Notes: a model not told the origin generated them from the sequence alone. 13,544 bases of DNA from Allofournierella sp. (GCA_020025635.1 JAHHRU010000021.1:1-13544); one strand, 5' to 3'; shown: positions 5,605 to 13,464, numbered from the stretch's first letter. Program-made: numbers and translations.

Positions 5605-6414
5605 ATGATCGAAACCATTTTTGTTTTAGCGATTCTGATTTTGCTGCTGCTGTTCTTGGTACGGCCCGGCAAACTGAGCCCGGAGAAGGAAGCACCGTTC
5701 CGGGGCCGCTGCTATGCACACCGGGGCCTTTATGACCCCAAGGGTCCTGTGCCGGAAAACAGCCTTGCCGCATTTCAAGCGGCAGCCGAGGCCGGGTACG
5801 GCATTGAGCTGGACGTGCAGCTCTCAAAGGACGGCGAAGTGGTGGTCTTTCACGACGATACGGTGGACAGAGTCACCGGCTGCAGCGGCCGGGTGGATAG
5901 CTTTACCCTGCAGGAGCTGCAAAAAATGAGTCTGAACGGCACCGACCAAACCATTCCGCTGTTCTGCGATGTGCTGCGGGAGGTGGGCGGCAGAGTGCCC
6001 CTCATCGTGGAGCTCAAAACCGGCCCCAACAACCGGGAGCTTTGCGAAAAAACATGGGCGCTTTTGCGGGAATACGAAGGCCTCTACTGCGTGGAGAGCT
6101 TTGATCCCCGTCTGATGCAGTGGTTCAAAAAGAATGTTCCCGGTGTGCTGCGCGGCCAGCTGGCGTGCAGCTGCGAGGATTTTAAACACATCCGGCTGAG
6201 CTTTGCCGCAAGCCGTCTTTTGGGCAACTGCCTGAGCAGACCCCAGTTCATTGCGTGGGGCTCTGAGAAAAAGAACCTGATGGTAAAGCTCTGCGAGAGC
6301 TTTGGCCCCATGACCATCCGCTGGAACAACCGAGACCCGGAGGAACTGCGGCAGCTGCAGGAAGAATACGACGGAGTGATCTTTGAGTTTTATCACCCGA
6401 CACCCCGCTATTAA
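5605..6414 (+). CDS. Membrane-anchored glycerophosphodiester phosphodiesterase
   Basis: The 269-residue protein would hydrolyse glycerophosphodiesters to glycerol 3-phosphate and an alcohol. Residues 4-19 form one hydrophobic helix that probably anchors it with the catalytic domain outside. The GDPD TIM-barrel motifs are all visible: AHRG with H39, PENSLAAF with E51/N52, ELDVQLSKDG with E68/D70, VFHDDTVDR with H83, and VELK with E136/K138. A SFDPRLM motif follows later, and FEFYHPTPRY closes the protein. Length is slightly above the soluble family core because of the anchor. It is transcribed away from the response-regulator operon across a shared control region, so joint regulation is plausible. 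In Bacillus subtilis glpQ belongs to the phosphate-starvation regulon, which makes a phosphate or wall-related role reasonable here, but that is inference. Confidence 0.92.
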   Translation: MIETIFVLAILILLLLFLVRPGKLSPEKEAPFRGRCYAHRGLYDPKGPVPENSLAAFQAAAEAGYGIELDVQLSKDGEVVVFHDDTVDRVTGCSGRVDSFTLQELQKMSLNGTDQTIPLFCDVLREVGGRVPLIVELKTGPNNRELCEKTWALLREYEGLYCVESFDPRLMQWFKKNVPGVLRGQLACSCEDFKHIRLSFAASRLLGNCLSRPQFIAWGSEKKNLMVKLCESFGPMTIRWNNRDPEELRQLQEEYDGVIFEFYHPTPRY

Positions 6415-6461
6415 AACAACGAAACAGAAGCGCAGAATTTTACAGATCCATCCATTATGAT

Positions 6462-6508
6462 ACAAAAAAGAACCGACATGACAAACGCCGTGTCGGTTCT
6501 TTTTTTGT
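6462..6508. terminator. Strong bidirectional intrinsic terminator
   Basis: GAACCGACA (6470-6478) pairs perfectly with TGTCGGTTC (6491-6499) across a 12-base loop. Six A precede it and seven T follow, so it works in both directions. It separates the convergent phosphodiesterase gene (+) and the small membrane-protein gene (-). Confidence 0.92.
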
Positions 6509-6514
6509 AAGATT

Positions 6515-6919
6515 TCAGCGAGCGCTCCCGGCTGGCTGCATGGCATCCAGTTCCTTTCGGAAGGCATCCATCTGGGCGGCGGTCTCATCGTCCAGATGGT
6601 GAAAAAAGGCCCGGTCCATTTCGAGCTTTGCGTTCCGGGCATGTCCTTTTTCAAGCTCGATGCGGGCCTTGCAGTAGTGCTCCCAGCCTTCGGTGTCTTT
6701 GTAATAATCTTTTTTGATGGAGGCAAACACGGTGGCAGCCTGCCGGTATTCGCCCTCGGCTGCCAGCTTTTCGGCCTTGCGGTATTTGAATGAGACGGAA
6801 GCGTCCTTTGCAAAAACCAGCAAAAGCACAACCAAAAGAATCGGAATCAGCAATGTTGCACGCAGAAATATCGGCTGATGACTCAGCGGAGCGGCCATGC
6901 GAAGTTTGTCGTGATTCAT
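6515..6919 (-). CDS. Small membrane protein with TPR-like helices
   Basis: The 134-residue protein has a short N-terminal cytoplasmic segment, one strongly hydrophobic helix at about 21-37 (ATLLIPILLVVLLLVFA), and then a helical, charged region. Residues of about 44-80 (YRKAEKLAAEGEYRQAATVF...YKDTEGW) fit a tetratricopeptide-like helical pair, with a second pair about 80-125. No catalytic motif is seen. ATG 6919 follows GGAGG by seven bases. The gene is 24 bases downstream of the GreA-type gene on the same strand and has no promoter of its own that I can see, so it is probably in that operon. The function is unknown; TPR-like segments usually mediate protein contacts. Confidence 0.75.
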   Translation of the reverse strand: MNHDKLRMAAPLSHQPIFLRATLLIPILLVVLLLVFAKDASVSFKYRKAEKLAAEGEYRQAATVFASIKKDYYKDTEGWEHYCKARIELEKGHARNAKLEMDRAFFHHLDDETAAQMDAFRKELDAMQPAGSAR

Positions 6920-6943
6920 AAAAACACCTCCGTTTTGTGGGGG

Positions 6944-7447
6944 TCAATAGCTGCTGATGGGCAGATTTTCGTCGTCCTCACCGGGGCGGATGGCCCGAAT
7001 CGTGACTGGATACGAGATGGTGTCGCTCACCTGCACGGTTACGGTATCGCCCTCGGCTTTGCCAAAGATGGCCTTGCCCAGCGGCGACTCCTTGCTGATG
7101 TAGCCGTCACCCGCGTTCACCCGCAGGGTGGTGACCAGCTGGATCTCCATTTCTTCGTCATCCTCGGGCAGGTACAGGGTCACATGGTCAAAAAGACCCA
7201 CCGCACCCGCGCTGTGATCCACCTTTACCACCTTGGCAGTGCGGATCATCCGCTCCAAATAGCGGATTCGGCTGCTGTTGCGGTTTTGCTGCCGCTTTGC
7301 TTCCTTGTATTCAAAGTTCTCGCTCAAATCGCCAAACGAGCGGGCGTATTGCACATCCTTGATGAGCTTTGGACGCAGGACCAGATTTCGGTAGTCGATC
7401 TCTTCCTGCATCTTTTTAATGTCTACCTCGGTCAGTTCGTCATACAT
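6944..7447 (-). CDS. greA: GreA/GreB family transcription elongation factor
   Basis: The 167-residue protein has the two Gre domains. The N-terminal coiled coil (about 1-75) carries the tip motif SFGDLSENFEYKEAKRQQ, whose acidic residues D40 and E43 match the pair that coordinates magnesium in the RNA polymerase secondary channel and stimulates cleavage of backtracked RNA. The C-terminal FKBP-like domain (about 80-160) contains ISKESPLGKAIFGKAEGDTV, the usual SP..AL.G...GD signature. Length is near the family norm (about 158), with a short acidic tail. ATG 7447 follows AAGGAGG by seven bases. It is the first gene of a two-gene operon with a good promoter. Whether it is the main GreA or a paralogue cannot be decided from the window. 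Confidence 0.9.
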   Translation of the reverse strand: MYDELTEVDIKKMQEEIDYRNLVLRPKLIKDVQYARSFGDLSENFEYKEAKRQQNRNSSRIRYLERMIRTAKVVKVDHSAGAVGLFDHVTLYLPEDDEEMEIQLVTTLRVNAGDGYISKESPLGKAIFGKAEGDTVTVQVSDTISYPVTIRAIRPGEDDENLPISSY

Positions 7448-7475
7448 GAGGCATCCTCCTTGGGCAAAAAGCAGT

Positions 7476-7511
7476 TTTTTTTATTATACCCCCAATAAAC
7501 AAAGGGAGCAA
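7476..7511 (-). promoter_or_regulatory. Sigma-A promoter of the greA operon
   Basis: On the minus strand TTGCTC (7511-7506) is followed by 17 bases and a perfect TATAAT (7488-7483). Transcription would start near 7476, about 29 bases before the ATG. The remaining intergenic bases to 7579 carry no promoter for the divergent gene that I can support. Confidence 0.75.
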
Positions 7512-7579
7512 GGAATAAAGCGGCCTGTCTCAGAATAGGGTGTGTTAGGATGGATCACTAAAACAGGGAGGGATTTGAT

Positions 7580-8302
7580 TTGTTCGTGCTTACTTTAGGA
7601 AAAACCGGGCTGCGGCGATTGGGCGCAGTGGCCGTTGCGGGTGTGGCCCTTGCAGGGGTTCTGTTTGCTGCCGGAAGCTTTTGGAAGGGAAACGCCGAGG
7701 CGGTTTCGGCCCCGGTGGGAGAACAAAAGCCGGCTGCGCCCAATCCGGCCGAAATCAAGATTTCAAACTCCGAGGGACTTGACCAGTTCTTTAAAGCCTA
7801 TGGGCTGGAGGTGGATCTTGCCGACAGCTTGGTGGATAAGGTGAAAATCCCCAAAAAGTGGGACGAGAGCTTTTCTGCCTTCAATACGGTGGTGAAGGAC
7901 AGCGGTTTTGATCTGGAAAAATACAAGGGCAAAACGGTGGAAAAATGGCTGGTACACTGCCCGTCGATTTCCAATGGGCAGCAAAAGACCTATGGTGTGG
8001 TGCTGGTGTATAAGCAGCAGCCGGTGGGCACCTATCTGCTGTATAAGCCCTCCGGTGAGGTGACAGGACTTGCGATGCCCGCACCTGCGCCCGACCCTGC
8101 GGCGCAGACGAACGCTCCGCTCACCGAGGAGGAGGCCGCCGCCGCTGCCGCTGAGTTTGGCAGTGAAGCCCCGGAGACACAGGCGAACACAGCTCCTGCG
8201 GAGCAGACGCCGGGTCAGGCCGGGGAACAGATTTCCGAAGCAAACGCCGAAGCGGTGAACGAGGAGATGCTGGCCGCCGCTGGTGCAGAGCCGGTGGAAT
8301 AA
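7580..8302 (+). CDS. Membrane-anchored DUF4830-type protein with acidic Ala/Pro tail
   Basis: The protein is 240 residues. A basic N terminus (KTGLRR) and a hydrophobic helix at about 14-34 form a membrane anchor or uncleaved signal. Residues of about 62-165 match the DUF4830 pattern: a F..YGLEVD opening, KIPKKWDESFSAFN, then SGFDLEKYKGKTVEKW, and a beta-rich end. The family's function is unknown and the position outside the membrane is inferred. The tail (about 166-240) is low-complexity, rich in Ala, Glu and Pro, with a run of six Ala. The start is TTG at 7580, eight bases after GGAGG; no better in-frame start is present. It is alone on its strand and ends in a strong terminator. Confidence 0.8.
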   Translation: MFVLTLGKTGLRRLGAVAVAGVALAGVLFAAGSFWKGNAEAVSAPVGEQKPAAPNPAEIKISNSEGLDQFFKAYGLEVDLADSLVDKVKIPKKWDESFSAFNTVVKDSGFDLEKYKGKTVEKWLVHCPSISNGQQKTYGVVLVYKQQPVGTYLLYKPSGEVTGLAMPAPAPDPAAQTNAPLTEEEAAAAAAEFGSEAPETQANTAPAEQTPGQAGEQISEANAEAVNEEMLAAAGAEPVE

Positions 8303-8342
8303 GCAAAAAGGACCTCTGCCCAAAGCCGAGGTCCTTTTTGCT
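8302..8342. terminator. Strong bidirectional intrinsic terminator
   Basis: AGCAAAAAGGACCTC (8302-8316) and GAGGTCCTTTTTGCT (8328-8342) are perfect complements over 15 bases around an 11-base loop. The A/T runs lie within the stem, so it functions on both strands between the convergent DUF4830 gene and the M15 peptidase gene. Confidence 0.92.
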
Positions 8343-8347
8343 GTTTG

Positions 8348-9034
8348 TCAGTCGATGACCGTTTTGGTGCGGCCGATGCTTACCACCGAGGCGGTGAGTT
8401 TTTTCCAAGTGTTGCAGCCGCAGATGCCGTCCGACACAAGGCCCACACGCCGCTGGTAGGCGCGCAGGGCGTTTTCGGTGTTGGCACCAAACTTGCCGTC
8501 CAGCGTGCGGGTGGAATAGCCCAGTGCGTTGAGTGCGTCCTGAAGGATCAGCACATAGGTGTTCAGGCTGCCCCGGCGCAGCGTGGGATAACCGGCGGTG
8601 GTGTTGGGGCAGGCCGGGCGGCCGTACCGCCGGTCAAAGTGGACCCATGTGGGAGTCATATCCTGCGGCTCCACATAGCCCCAAGCACCGGTGTTTTTGG
8701 CGGCCCGCCAAATGGCGTTTCGCACGGCAGAGCCCTGTCCCTGCCCCACGTCAAAGGCAACACCGGCATAGTGCTGGCTGCGGGTGCCGTGGCCGCCCTC
8801 CCAAATGCGCTTGAAAGCATAGCCCACATGAATGGGCTTACCGTAGCTGCGGCGGGTGAGGTTCCAGGCCTCCATTGCGGCGGTGGTGGTCCAAAGCACC
8901 GAAGAACTGCTGGAGCCTCGAAACTCTTTTACGGTGATGGTGTTGCCATAGGAGTAGGGCATCGGGTCGTTTTCGCTGCGCTGAAAGGTCATGAGCCTGT
9001 TTTCGTAAGCGTCATACACAAAGATCTTTGCCAT
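8348..9034 (-). CDS. M15-family peptidase (D,D-carboxypeptidase/endopeptidase-like) with C-terminal peptidoglycan-binding domain
   Basis: This 228-residue protein has an N-terminal zinc peptidase domain and a C-terminal PG_binding_1 domain (about 148-212, LRRGSLNTYVLILQDALNAL...LDGKFGANTENALRAYQ). The M15 signature SxHxxGxAxD is exact (S86, H88, G91, A93, D95), and H132 in TWVHFD supplies the third zinc ligand; E122 is a candidate catalytic glutamate. Such enzymes cut the D-Ala or L-Ala-D-Glu peptide bonds of peptidoglycan. ATG 9034 is chosen because AAGGAG lies eight bases upstream; an upstream in-frame ATG at 9079 would overlap the previous gene and lacks such a site. It lies 14 bases after the SpoIID-like gene. 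No signal peptide is visible, which is odd for a wall enzyme; spore-associated, lysis-dependent or non-classical export are options. Confidence 0.85.
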   Translation of the reverse strand: MAKIFVYDAYENRLMTFQRSENDPMPYSYGNTITVKEFRGSSSSSVLWTTTAAMEAWNLTRRSYGKPIHVGYAFKRIWEGGHGTRSQHYAGVAFDVGQGQGSAVRNAIWRAAKNTGAWGYVEPQDMTPTWVHFDRRYGRPACPNTTAGYPTLRRGSLNTYVLILQDALNALGYSTRTLDGKFGANTENALRAYQRRVGLVSDGICGCNTWKKLTASVVSIGRTKTVID

Positions 9035-9048
9035 AGTCAAAACTCCTT

Positions 9049-11661
9049 TCACTGAATCAGGGCAAACAGACTGTCCCAAGTTTCGCGCTCCACAATGCCG
9101 GTTACGGTAAAGTTCGCGCGGGTCTGGTAAGTTTCCACGGCGGCTCGTGTTTTGGGGCCGAAGATGCCGTCTTCCTGCAAAAAGCCGGGATTGCAGTAAA
9201 GTCCGCCCAGTCGATTGAGCCCCTGCTGAAGCTGGAGCACCCGGCCGCCGGCAGAGCCTTGGGCCAGCACAAAGCCGGGATATTCCTCGGTAAATGCTTC
9301 GGAATCATCCTTGCTGCCGCCGGAGGTAAGGCTCATAAAGGTGGCAATCAGAGCGTTCCATTCAAATTCATCCACCTCGCCGGACATGGGCTGGCTGAAT
9401 TCCTGCTGCCAGCTTTCCACCACGGCGGTGGTGTCTGGGCCGTATTCACCGTCCACCGTGATCGGCAGTACCGACGGGTAGAAATAGCCGATATATTTGA
9501 GCAGATACTGCAAGAAGCTCACGTCCAGTCCCGAAGCACCCTCGGCGAGGGTGTAGCCGGGCCAAGGCAGCAGATCAAAGGCGTGTAGGTGGCCGCTGTC
9601 GATCCGGAGCACTTGACTGCGGTCAAAAAGCGCCTTCCACGTGGTGGGGCCGATGATGCCGTCCGGCGTAAGCCCTTCAAGCTGCTGGAAGGCGATTACA
9701 GCGGAGGTGGTAGCGGGGCCGAACTCGCCGTCTACCCGAACGGAAGGAATGCTGTCGTAATAGGCCGACATCAAAAGCAGATAGTACTGCGCCTCCCGCA
9801 CCGCGCGGCCGGTGCTGCCTTCTCGCAGAGATCTGCCCGGATATACGCCGGGCCGCTGCCCCGGGTCCAGCAAAAGGTTGGTAACGTCGGCATAGGTTTC
9901 GTACATCTTTTCCCACGTGGTGGGACCCACCGCACCGTCCACCGCAAGGCCGAACTTCCGCTGGAAGGCACGCACCGAGCTTTCGGTGTCGGGGCCGAAG
10001 ATGCCGTCCACCGAGGGAGCGGAGATGGTGGGGTAGTTGGTGGCAATGATCCGCAGCCAGAACTGGATGCGGCGCACACTGTCGCCCCGGCTGCCCTGCC
10101 GCTGCACCGTGCCGGGATAGCCGTTGGGGCTTTGGTTTGTGTCACTGGTAAGGCTCTGATATTGCAGCCAAAGACTGTTCCAGGTCATGCGGCCCACCAC
10201 GCCGTCCGGGTTGAGGCCCTCCAACCGCTGGAAGGCCCGCACCGCGCTTTCGGTATCTGCACCGAAGATGCCGTCCACCGCAAGGGTGGAAAGTCCGGGG
10301 GTAAATTCGGCAAGCTGCTGAAGCCAGAACTGGATCTGGGTGACCGAATTACCCCGATCGCCCCGGCGGATGGGTGTGCCGGGATAGTTTGCGCCGGTGA
10401 GGGTCTCCTGACTGCCGGTGGGCTTTTCTCCCTCGCTGGTAAGCTCGGCAAGATCCTTTACGCTCACATAAATGTAGCTGATTTTGTACCACGTGTTGCG
10501 GCCCACAATGCCGTCAGCCCGCAGACGGAATTCCTTTTGAAAGGCGATCACAGTTTGGCGGGTTTTTTCACCGAAGATGCCGTCGGTGCCGGGCTGGCCC
10601 ATAAAGGGATAGTCCTTTGCGATGCGGGTGAGCTGCCGCTGGATCACACGCACTTCGCTGCCTCGGTCGCCCAGCTTGAGCGCCCGGCCGGGCCAGCTTT
10701 CGGGGATGGACTGGATGTTTTGGGTGCGCACGATCTCAATGTTGCGGCCGTAATAATACTTCAAAATTTCCAGCGCGTTTTTGCCCTCTTTGGCCCGATC
10801 CACCGTGCCCCACTGCTTCATGCCCTTGCAGGTGACCTGCTTGCCGTCGCAGTATTCGGTATAAAAAGGCTCAATGGTGCCGATCTTGCGCACATAGGTG
10901 TTGAAGATGTCGTCGGTGATTCGTTCCATCGGTGCAAAAATGTTGCGTCCGTGTACATAATATTGGTCGTAGCTGGTGGAATTGGTGATGTTGAAATTGT
11001 AGCCCTTGCTGGGGTACCACTCGGTAAAAATACGGTTGAGGGCAAGACTGATCTGTGCGTGGATGTTGGCACGCAGAGCCTGTTCCGGCCAGGTGGGGTA
11101 TACCTCACTGGAGGCCACGTTCGCAATGTACTTGCGAAAACTCACCGTTACGTTTTGGGCCGAAACGGCGGGCTTGCCCAGATGCACCGTGATGTTTTTG
11201 GGAATGATGGGAACTTCCAGCACCCGAGGCGGGGGGGCACATTCCCGAGGCCCGGTGCTGGAGGGGGAAATGGGGTCAAACAGCGAGTGGGGCGGAATGT
11301 CGTAAACCACCGGCTGAGGATCGGGCGCACCCCGGCGCTGGATGGGCTTCATTTCCAGCTGGATCACCGATTCCCGCTCGGCAAAAATTTGCAGGTTGTT
11401 CATGCGTACCGTCTGCCAGCCTGCTTTTTCGGCCGTGAGGTTCCAAACGCTGTAGGGCTGCTGGGTGTTGTTTTCGTCCAGCGAAAGCGCTTTGTCCGGC
11501 GCTTCCAGCCGGATGGAAGGGGCGTTGCCCTCATCATCGGTATAAAACGGCGGGGGAGGGCAGATGCAGGGAAGCTGGTTTTCGAGAGTGATGCGCACTC
11601 CCGGTACCACTCCGCTCAGCCGCGCGGCATAGGTCTGAATGTACAGGGTTCCGGTTGGCAT
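9049..11661 (-). CDS. SpoIID/LytB-like protein with six peptidoglycan-binding repeats
   Basis: The protein is 870 residues. Residues 1-105 look like a carboxypeptidase-regulatory-type beta domain (GVVPGVRITLEN, TDDEGNAPSIRLEAP). After a Pro-rich linker, residues of about 170-311 match SpoIID: YIANVASSEVYPTWPEQALRA, with E186 at the catalytic glutamate position, and later GMKQWGTVDRAKEGKNALEI followed by LKYYYG. SpoIID cleaves glycan strands during spore engulfment. Six PG_binding_1 domains follow at about 323-395, 426-500, 515-590, 607-685, 700-780 and 795-870, each opening with (Y/W)PG and most holding DG.FG..T. The fifth has lost the terminal DG.(V/I)G motif (SGEVDEFEW). ATG 11661 is eight bases after AAGGAG; the upstream ATG at 11682 is not supported. 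There is no signal peptide or membrane helix. I found no convincing promoter in 11662-11737. Confidence 0.85.
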   Translation of the reverse strand: MPTGTLYIQTYAARLSGVVPGVRITLENQLPCICPPPPFYTDDEGNAPSIRLEAPDKALSLDENNTQQPYSVWNLTAEKAGWQTVRMNNLQIFAERESVIQLEMKPIQRRGAPDPQPVVYDIPPHSLFDPISPSSTGPRECAPPPRVLEVPIIPKNITVHLGKPAVSAQNVTVSFRKYIANVASSEVYPTWPEQALRANIHAQISLALNRIFTEWYPSKGYNFNITNSTSYDQYYVHGRNIFAPMERITDDIFNTYVRKIGTIEPFYTEYCDGKQVTCKGMKQWGTVDRAKEGKNALEILKYYYGRNIEIVRTQNIQSIPESWPGRALKLGDRGSEVRVIQRQLTRIAKDYPFMGQPGTDGIFGEKTRQTVIAFQKEFRLRADGIVGRNTWYKISYIYVSVKDLAELTSEGEKPTGSQETLTGANYPGTPIRRGDRGNSVTQIQFWLQQLAEFTPGLSTLAVDGIFGADTESAVRAFQRLEGLNPDGVVGRMTWNSLWLQYQSLTSDTNQSPNGYPGTVQRQGSRGDSVRRIQFWLRIIATNYPTISAPSVDGIFGPDTESSVRAFQRKFGLAVDGAVGPTTWEKMYETYADVTNLLLDPGQRPGVYPGRSLREGSTGRAVREAQYYLLLMSAYYDSIPSVRVDGEFGPATTSAVIAFQQLEGLTPDGIIGPTTWKALFDRSQVLRIDSGHLHAFDLLPWPGYTLAEGASGLDVSFLQYLLKYIGYFYPSVLPITVDGEYGPDTTAVVESWQQEFSQPMSGEVDEFEWNALIATFMSLTSGGSKDDSEAFTEEYPGFVLAQGSAGGRVLQLQQGLNRLGGLYCNPGFLQEDGIFGPKTRAAVETYQTRANFTVTGIVERETWDSLFALIQ

Positions 11662-11737
11662 AGCAAAAACTCCTTTCGGCAAAAGATTCCGGTCCGGTCA
11701 ATTCCAGTTTATTCTTGGCTCGGATCGGATGTTCCCC

Positions 11738-11773
11738 TTGGAATTTTTCTTGATTTGTAATATACTGAGAATA
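11738..11773 (+). promoter_or_regulatory. Sigma-A promoter of the epimerase-tcdA operon
   Basis: TTGGAA (11738-11743), exactly 17 bases, then TATACT (11761-11766). The start site would be near 11773, about 34 bases ahead of the ATG. A GAAAGGGG ribosome binding site lies about ten bases upstream of the start codon. Confidence 0.65.
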
Positions 11774-11806
11774 ATGTGAAAAAACATTGAAAGGGGTTAA
11801 AAAACA

Positions 11807-12703
11807 ATGAGACATTCCTTTGAAAATGAATTTTTGAAAGTTACTGTGGACAGCCTCGGTTCTGAGCTTGTGAGCGTGATCAACAAGGAGACCGGCGCTG
11901 AGATGATGTGGCAGAAGGACCCGGAAGTTTGGCCGCGTCAGGCCCCGGTGCTCTTCCCCAACTGCGGCAAAATCAAGGGCGGCGAGTACACGCTCGACGG
12001 CAAGACCTACAAGGGCCTGCAGCACGGCATCGTTCGTGATCATGAGCACGAGTTCAAGGGTGTGGAAGGCAACACCATGCGTTTCAGCTTTGACGCAAAC
12101 GAAGAGAGCTTGGCTCTGTTCCCCCGTCACTATCGCTTTGAGAGCATCTTTACCCTCGAGGGCCGCCGCCTGATCCAGACCCTCAAGGTGACCAACACCG
12201 ACGACAAGGAGCTGCGCTTTGGCATCGGCTTCCATCCGGGCTTTGCATTCCCCTTTGACGACAAGCACACCACCGCTGACTATGAGCTGCGCTTTGATAC
12301 TCCGCAGACTCCCATGGTGCGTGAGAACGTGCAGGAAGGCCCTGCCGCCGGCTTTGTGGATGACAAGTACCACGCCATCGTGGAAAACAGCCTGTCCATC
12401 CCCCTCGATGATCGGATGTTCGACAATGATTCCATGGCTCTGAGCAAGATGACCGCAAAGACCATGAGCATCTACGAGAAGGACACCGGCCGTCAGGTTA
12501 CCGTGCGCATCGAAGAGTTCCCCTATGTTGTGATTTGGAGCAAGCCCGGCACCGACACCATCAAGTTCTTCTGCATTGAGCCTTGGCAGAACCTGCAGGA
12601 TTCTAAGGATGCTACCGGCAACTGGAACGATAAGGCCTGCGCAGCAGTTCTTGCTCCGGGCGAAGAGTACAGCACCGCTCTGGACGTGACCTTTGACCGC
12701 TGA
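11807..12703 (+). CDS. Aldose 1-epimerase (galactose mutarotase) family protein, LacX-like
   Basis: The 298-residue cytoplasmic protein belongs to the aldose 1-epimerase superfamily, which interconverts alpha and beta anomers of hexoses. Visible motifs are RQAPVLFPNCG (44-54), GLQHGIVRD with H73 and R77, FGIGFHPGF with catalytic-type H143, and FFCIEPW with E258 as the likely general base. This set and the length fit the LacX/YeaD-like branch rather than classical GalM, so the true sugar substrate is uncertain and may be a phosphosugar. Codon choice stands out: lysine is mostly AAG and arginine almost always CGT/CGC, against the frequent CGG of neighbours. This suggests strong expression or selection for translation. 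It is the first gene of an operon, 26 bases ahead of tcdA. Confidence 0.88.
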   Translation: MRHSFENEFLKVTVDSLGSELVSVINKETGAEMMWQKDPEVWPRQAPVLFPNCGKIKGGEYTLDGKTYKGLQHGIVRDHEHEFKGVEGNTMRFSFDANEESLALFPRHYRFESIFTLEGRRLIQTLKVTNTDDKELRFGIGFHPGFAFPFDDKHTTADYELRFDTPQTPMVRENVQEGPAAGFVDDKYHAIVENSLSIPLDDRMFDNDSMALSKMTAKTMSIYEKDTGRQVTVRIEEFPYVVIWSKPGTDTIKFFCIEPWQNLQDSKDATGNWNDKACAAVLAPGEEYSTALDVTFDR

Positions 12704-12729
12704 TATTTTTGTATTAAGGGAGCAAACCA

Positions 12730-13455
12730 ATGGCCGAGATCACCGCTTTTGAGAGCCGCACCGCTCAGGTATTGGGCGTGGACGGCGTGGAAAAATTAAA
12801 GAATGCCCATGTGATCCTCTTCGGTTTGGGCGGAGTGGGCGGTTATGCCGCCGAAGCTCTGGCCCGGGCAGGAGTGGGAAAGCTGACACTGGTGGATGGA
12901 GACACGGTGGCGGATTCAAACCGCAACCGCCAGATCCTTGCTCTGGTGGACACGGTAGGCCGCTGCAAGGCCGAAGTGGCCGCCGAGCGGGTGCGGGCCA
13001 TCAACCCGAACTGCGAGGTTCGGGCGGTGGAACTGTTCTATATGCCGGAAAATGCCGATCAGCTGCCCTTTGAAGGGGCCGATTATGTGCTGGATGCGGT
13101 GGATACCGTGACCGCCAAGCTGGAAATCATCGCACGGGCCAAAGCGGCCGGGGTGCCGGTCATCAGCTGCATGGGAACCGGCAATAAGCTGCATCCCGAG
13201 CTTTTGCGTCTGGCCCCCATCGAAAAATCCGAAGGGTGTCCTCTGGCACGGGGCATGCGTCGGGAATGCCGTTTGCGCGGCTTTAAAAATGTGCAGGTGG
13301 TGTATTCACCGGAGCCGCCCGCACCGCCCAAAATGCAGGGCGAAGCCGGAAAAAACGGCAGCCGCACGGTGCCGGGCAGCCTGAGCTTTGTGCCGGGTGC
13401 CGCCGGGCTCATCATGGCAGGCGAAGCCATCCGAAAGATTTCGGGCATTGAATAA
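12730..13455 (+). CDS. tcdA: tRNA threonylcarbamoyladenosine dehydratase (E1-like ThiF fold)
   Basis: The 241-residue protein is an E1-like, ATP-dependent enzyme that cyclises t6A at position 37 of ANN-decoding tRNAs to ct6A. The Rossmann motif FGLGGVGGYAAEALARAG (31-48) binds ATP, followed by LVDGDTVADSNRNRQ with D56, N64 and R65/R67, and DAVDTVTAKL with D122/D125. The TcdA-specific MGTGNKLHPE (148-157) and the closing VPGSLSFVPGAAGLIMAGEA segment separate it from MoeB and ThiF. Those Cys-X-X-Cys zinc sites are absent. Length is typical of Gram-positive TcdA. ATG 12730 follows AAGGGAG by seven bases. Pairing with the epimerase gene is probably only operonic. Its downstream region runs into an insertion-sequence end. 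Confidence 0.9.
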   Translation: MAEITAFESRTAQVLGVDGVEKLKNAHVILFGLGGVGGYAAEALARAGVGKLTLVDGDTVADSNRNRQILALVDTVGRCKAEVAAERVRAINPNCEVRAVELFYMPENADQLPFEGADYVLDAVDTVTAKLEIIARAKAAGVPVISCMGTGNKLHPELLRLAPIEKSEGCPLARGMRRECRLRGFKNVQVVYSPEPPAPPKMQGEAGKNGSRTVPGSLSFVPGAAGLIMAGEAIRKISGIE

Positions 13456-13464
13456 ACCATAAAA

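Noticed and set aside
5824..6831. A 335-codon open frame on the minus strand running through the phosphodiesterase gene
   Set aside because: It crosses the strong terminator at 6462-6508 and is antisense to a well-supported GDPD gene.
11662..11737. A sporulation sigma (E, F, G or K) promoter for the peptidoglycan operon
   Set aside because: I looked for -35/-10 pairs of these consensus types on the minus strand and found none with acceptable spacing, so I report no promoter even though a sporulation role is attractive.
9589..11760. A 723-codon open frame on the plus strand
   Set aside because: It lies antisense to the SpoIID/peptidoglycan-binding gene, has no recognisable domain and no well-placed ribosome binding site. 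Long antisense frames are common in GC-rich DNA.
11534..12730. A 398-codon open frame on the minus strand
   Set aside because: It covers the epimerase gene in antisense and its translation shows no family motif; the plus-strand epimerase has clear catalytic motifs, promoter and ribosome binding site.
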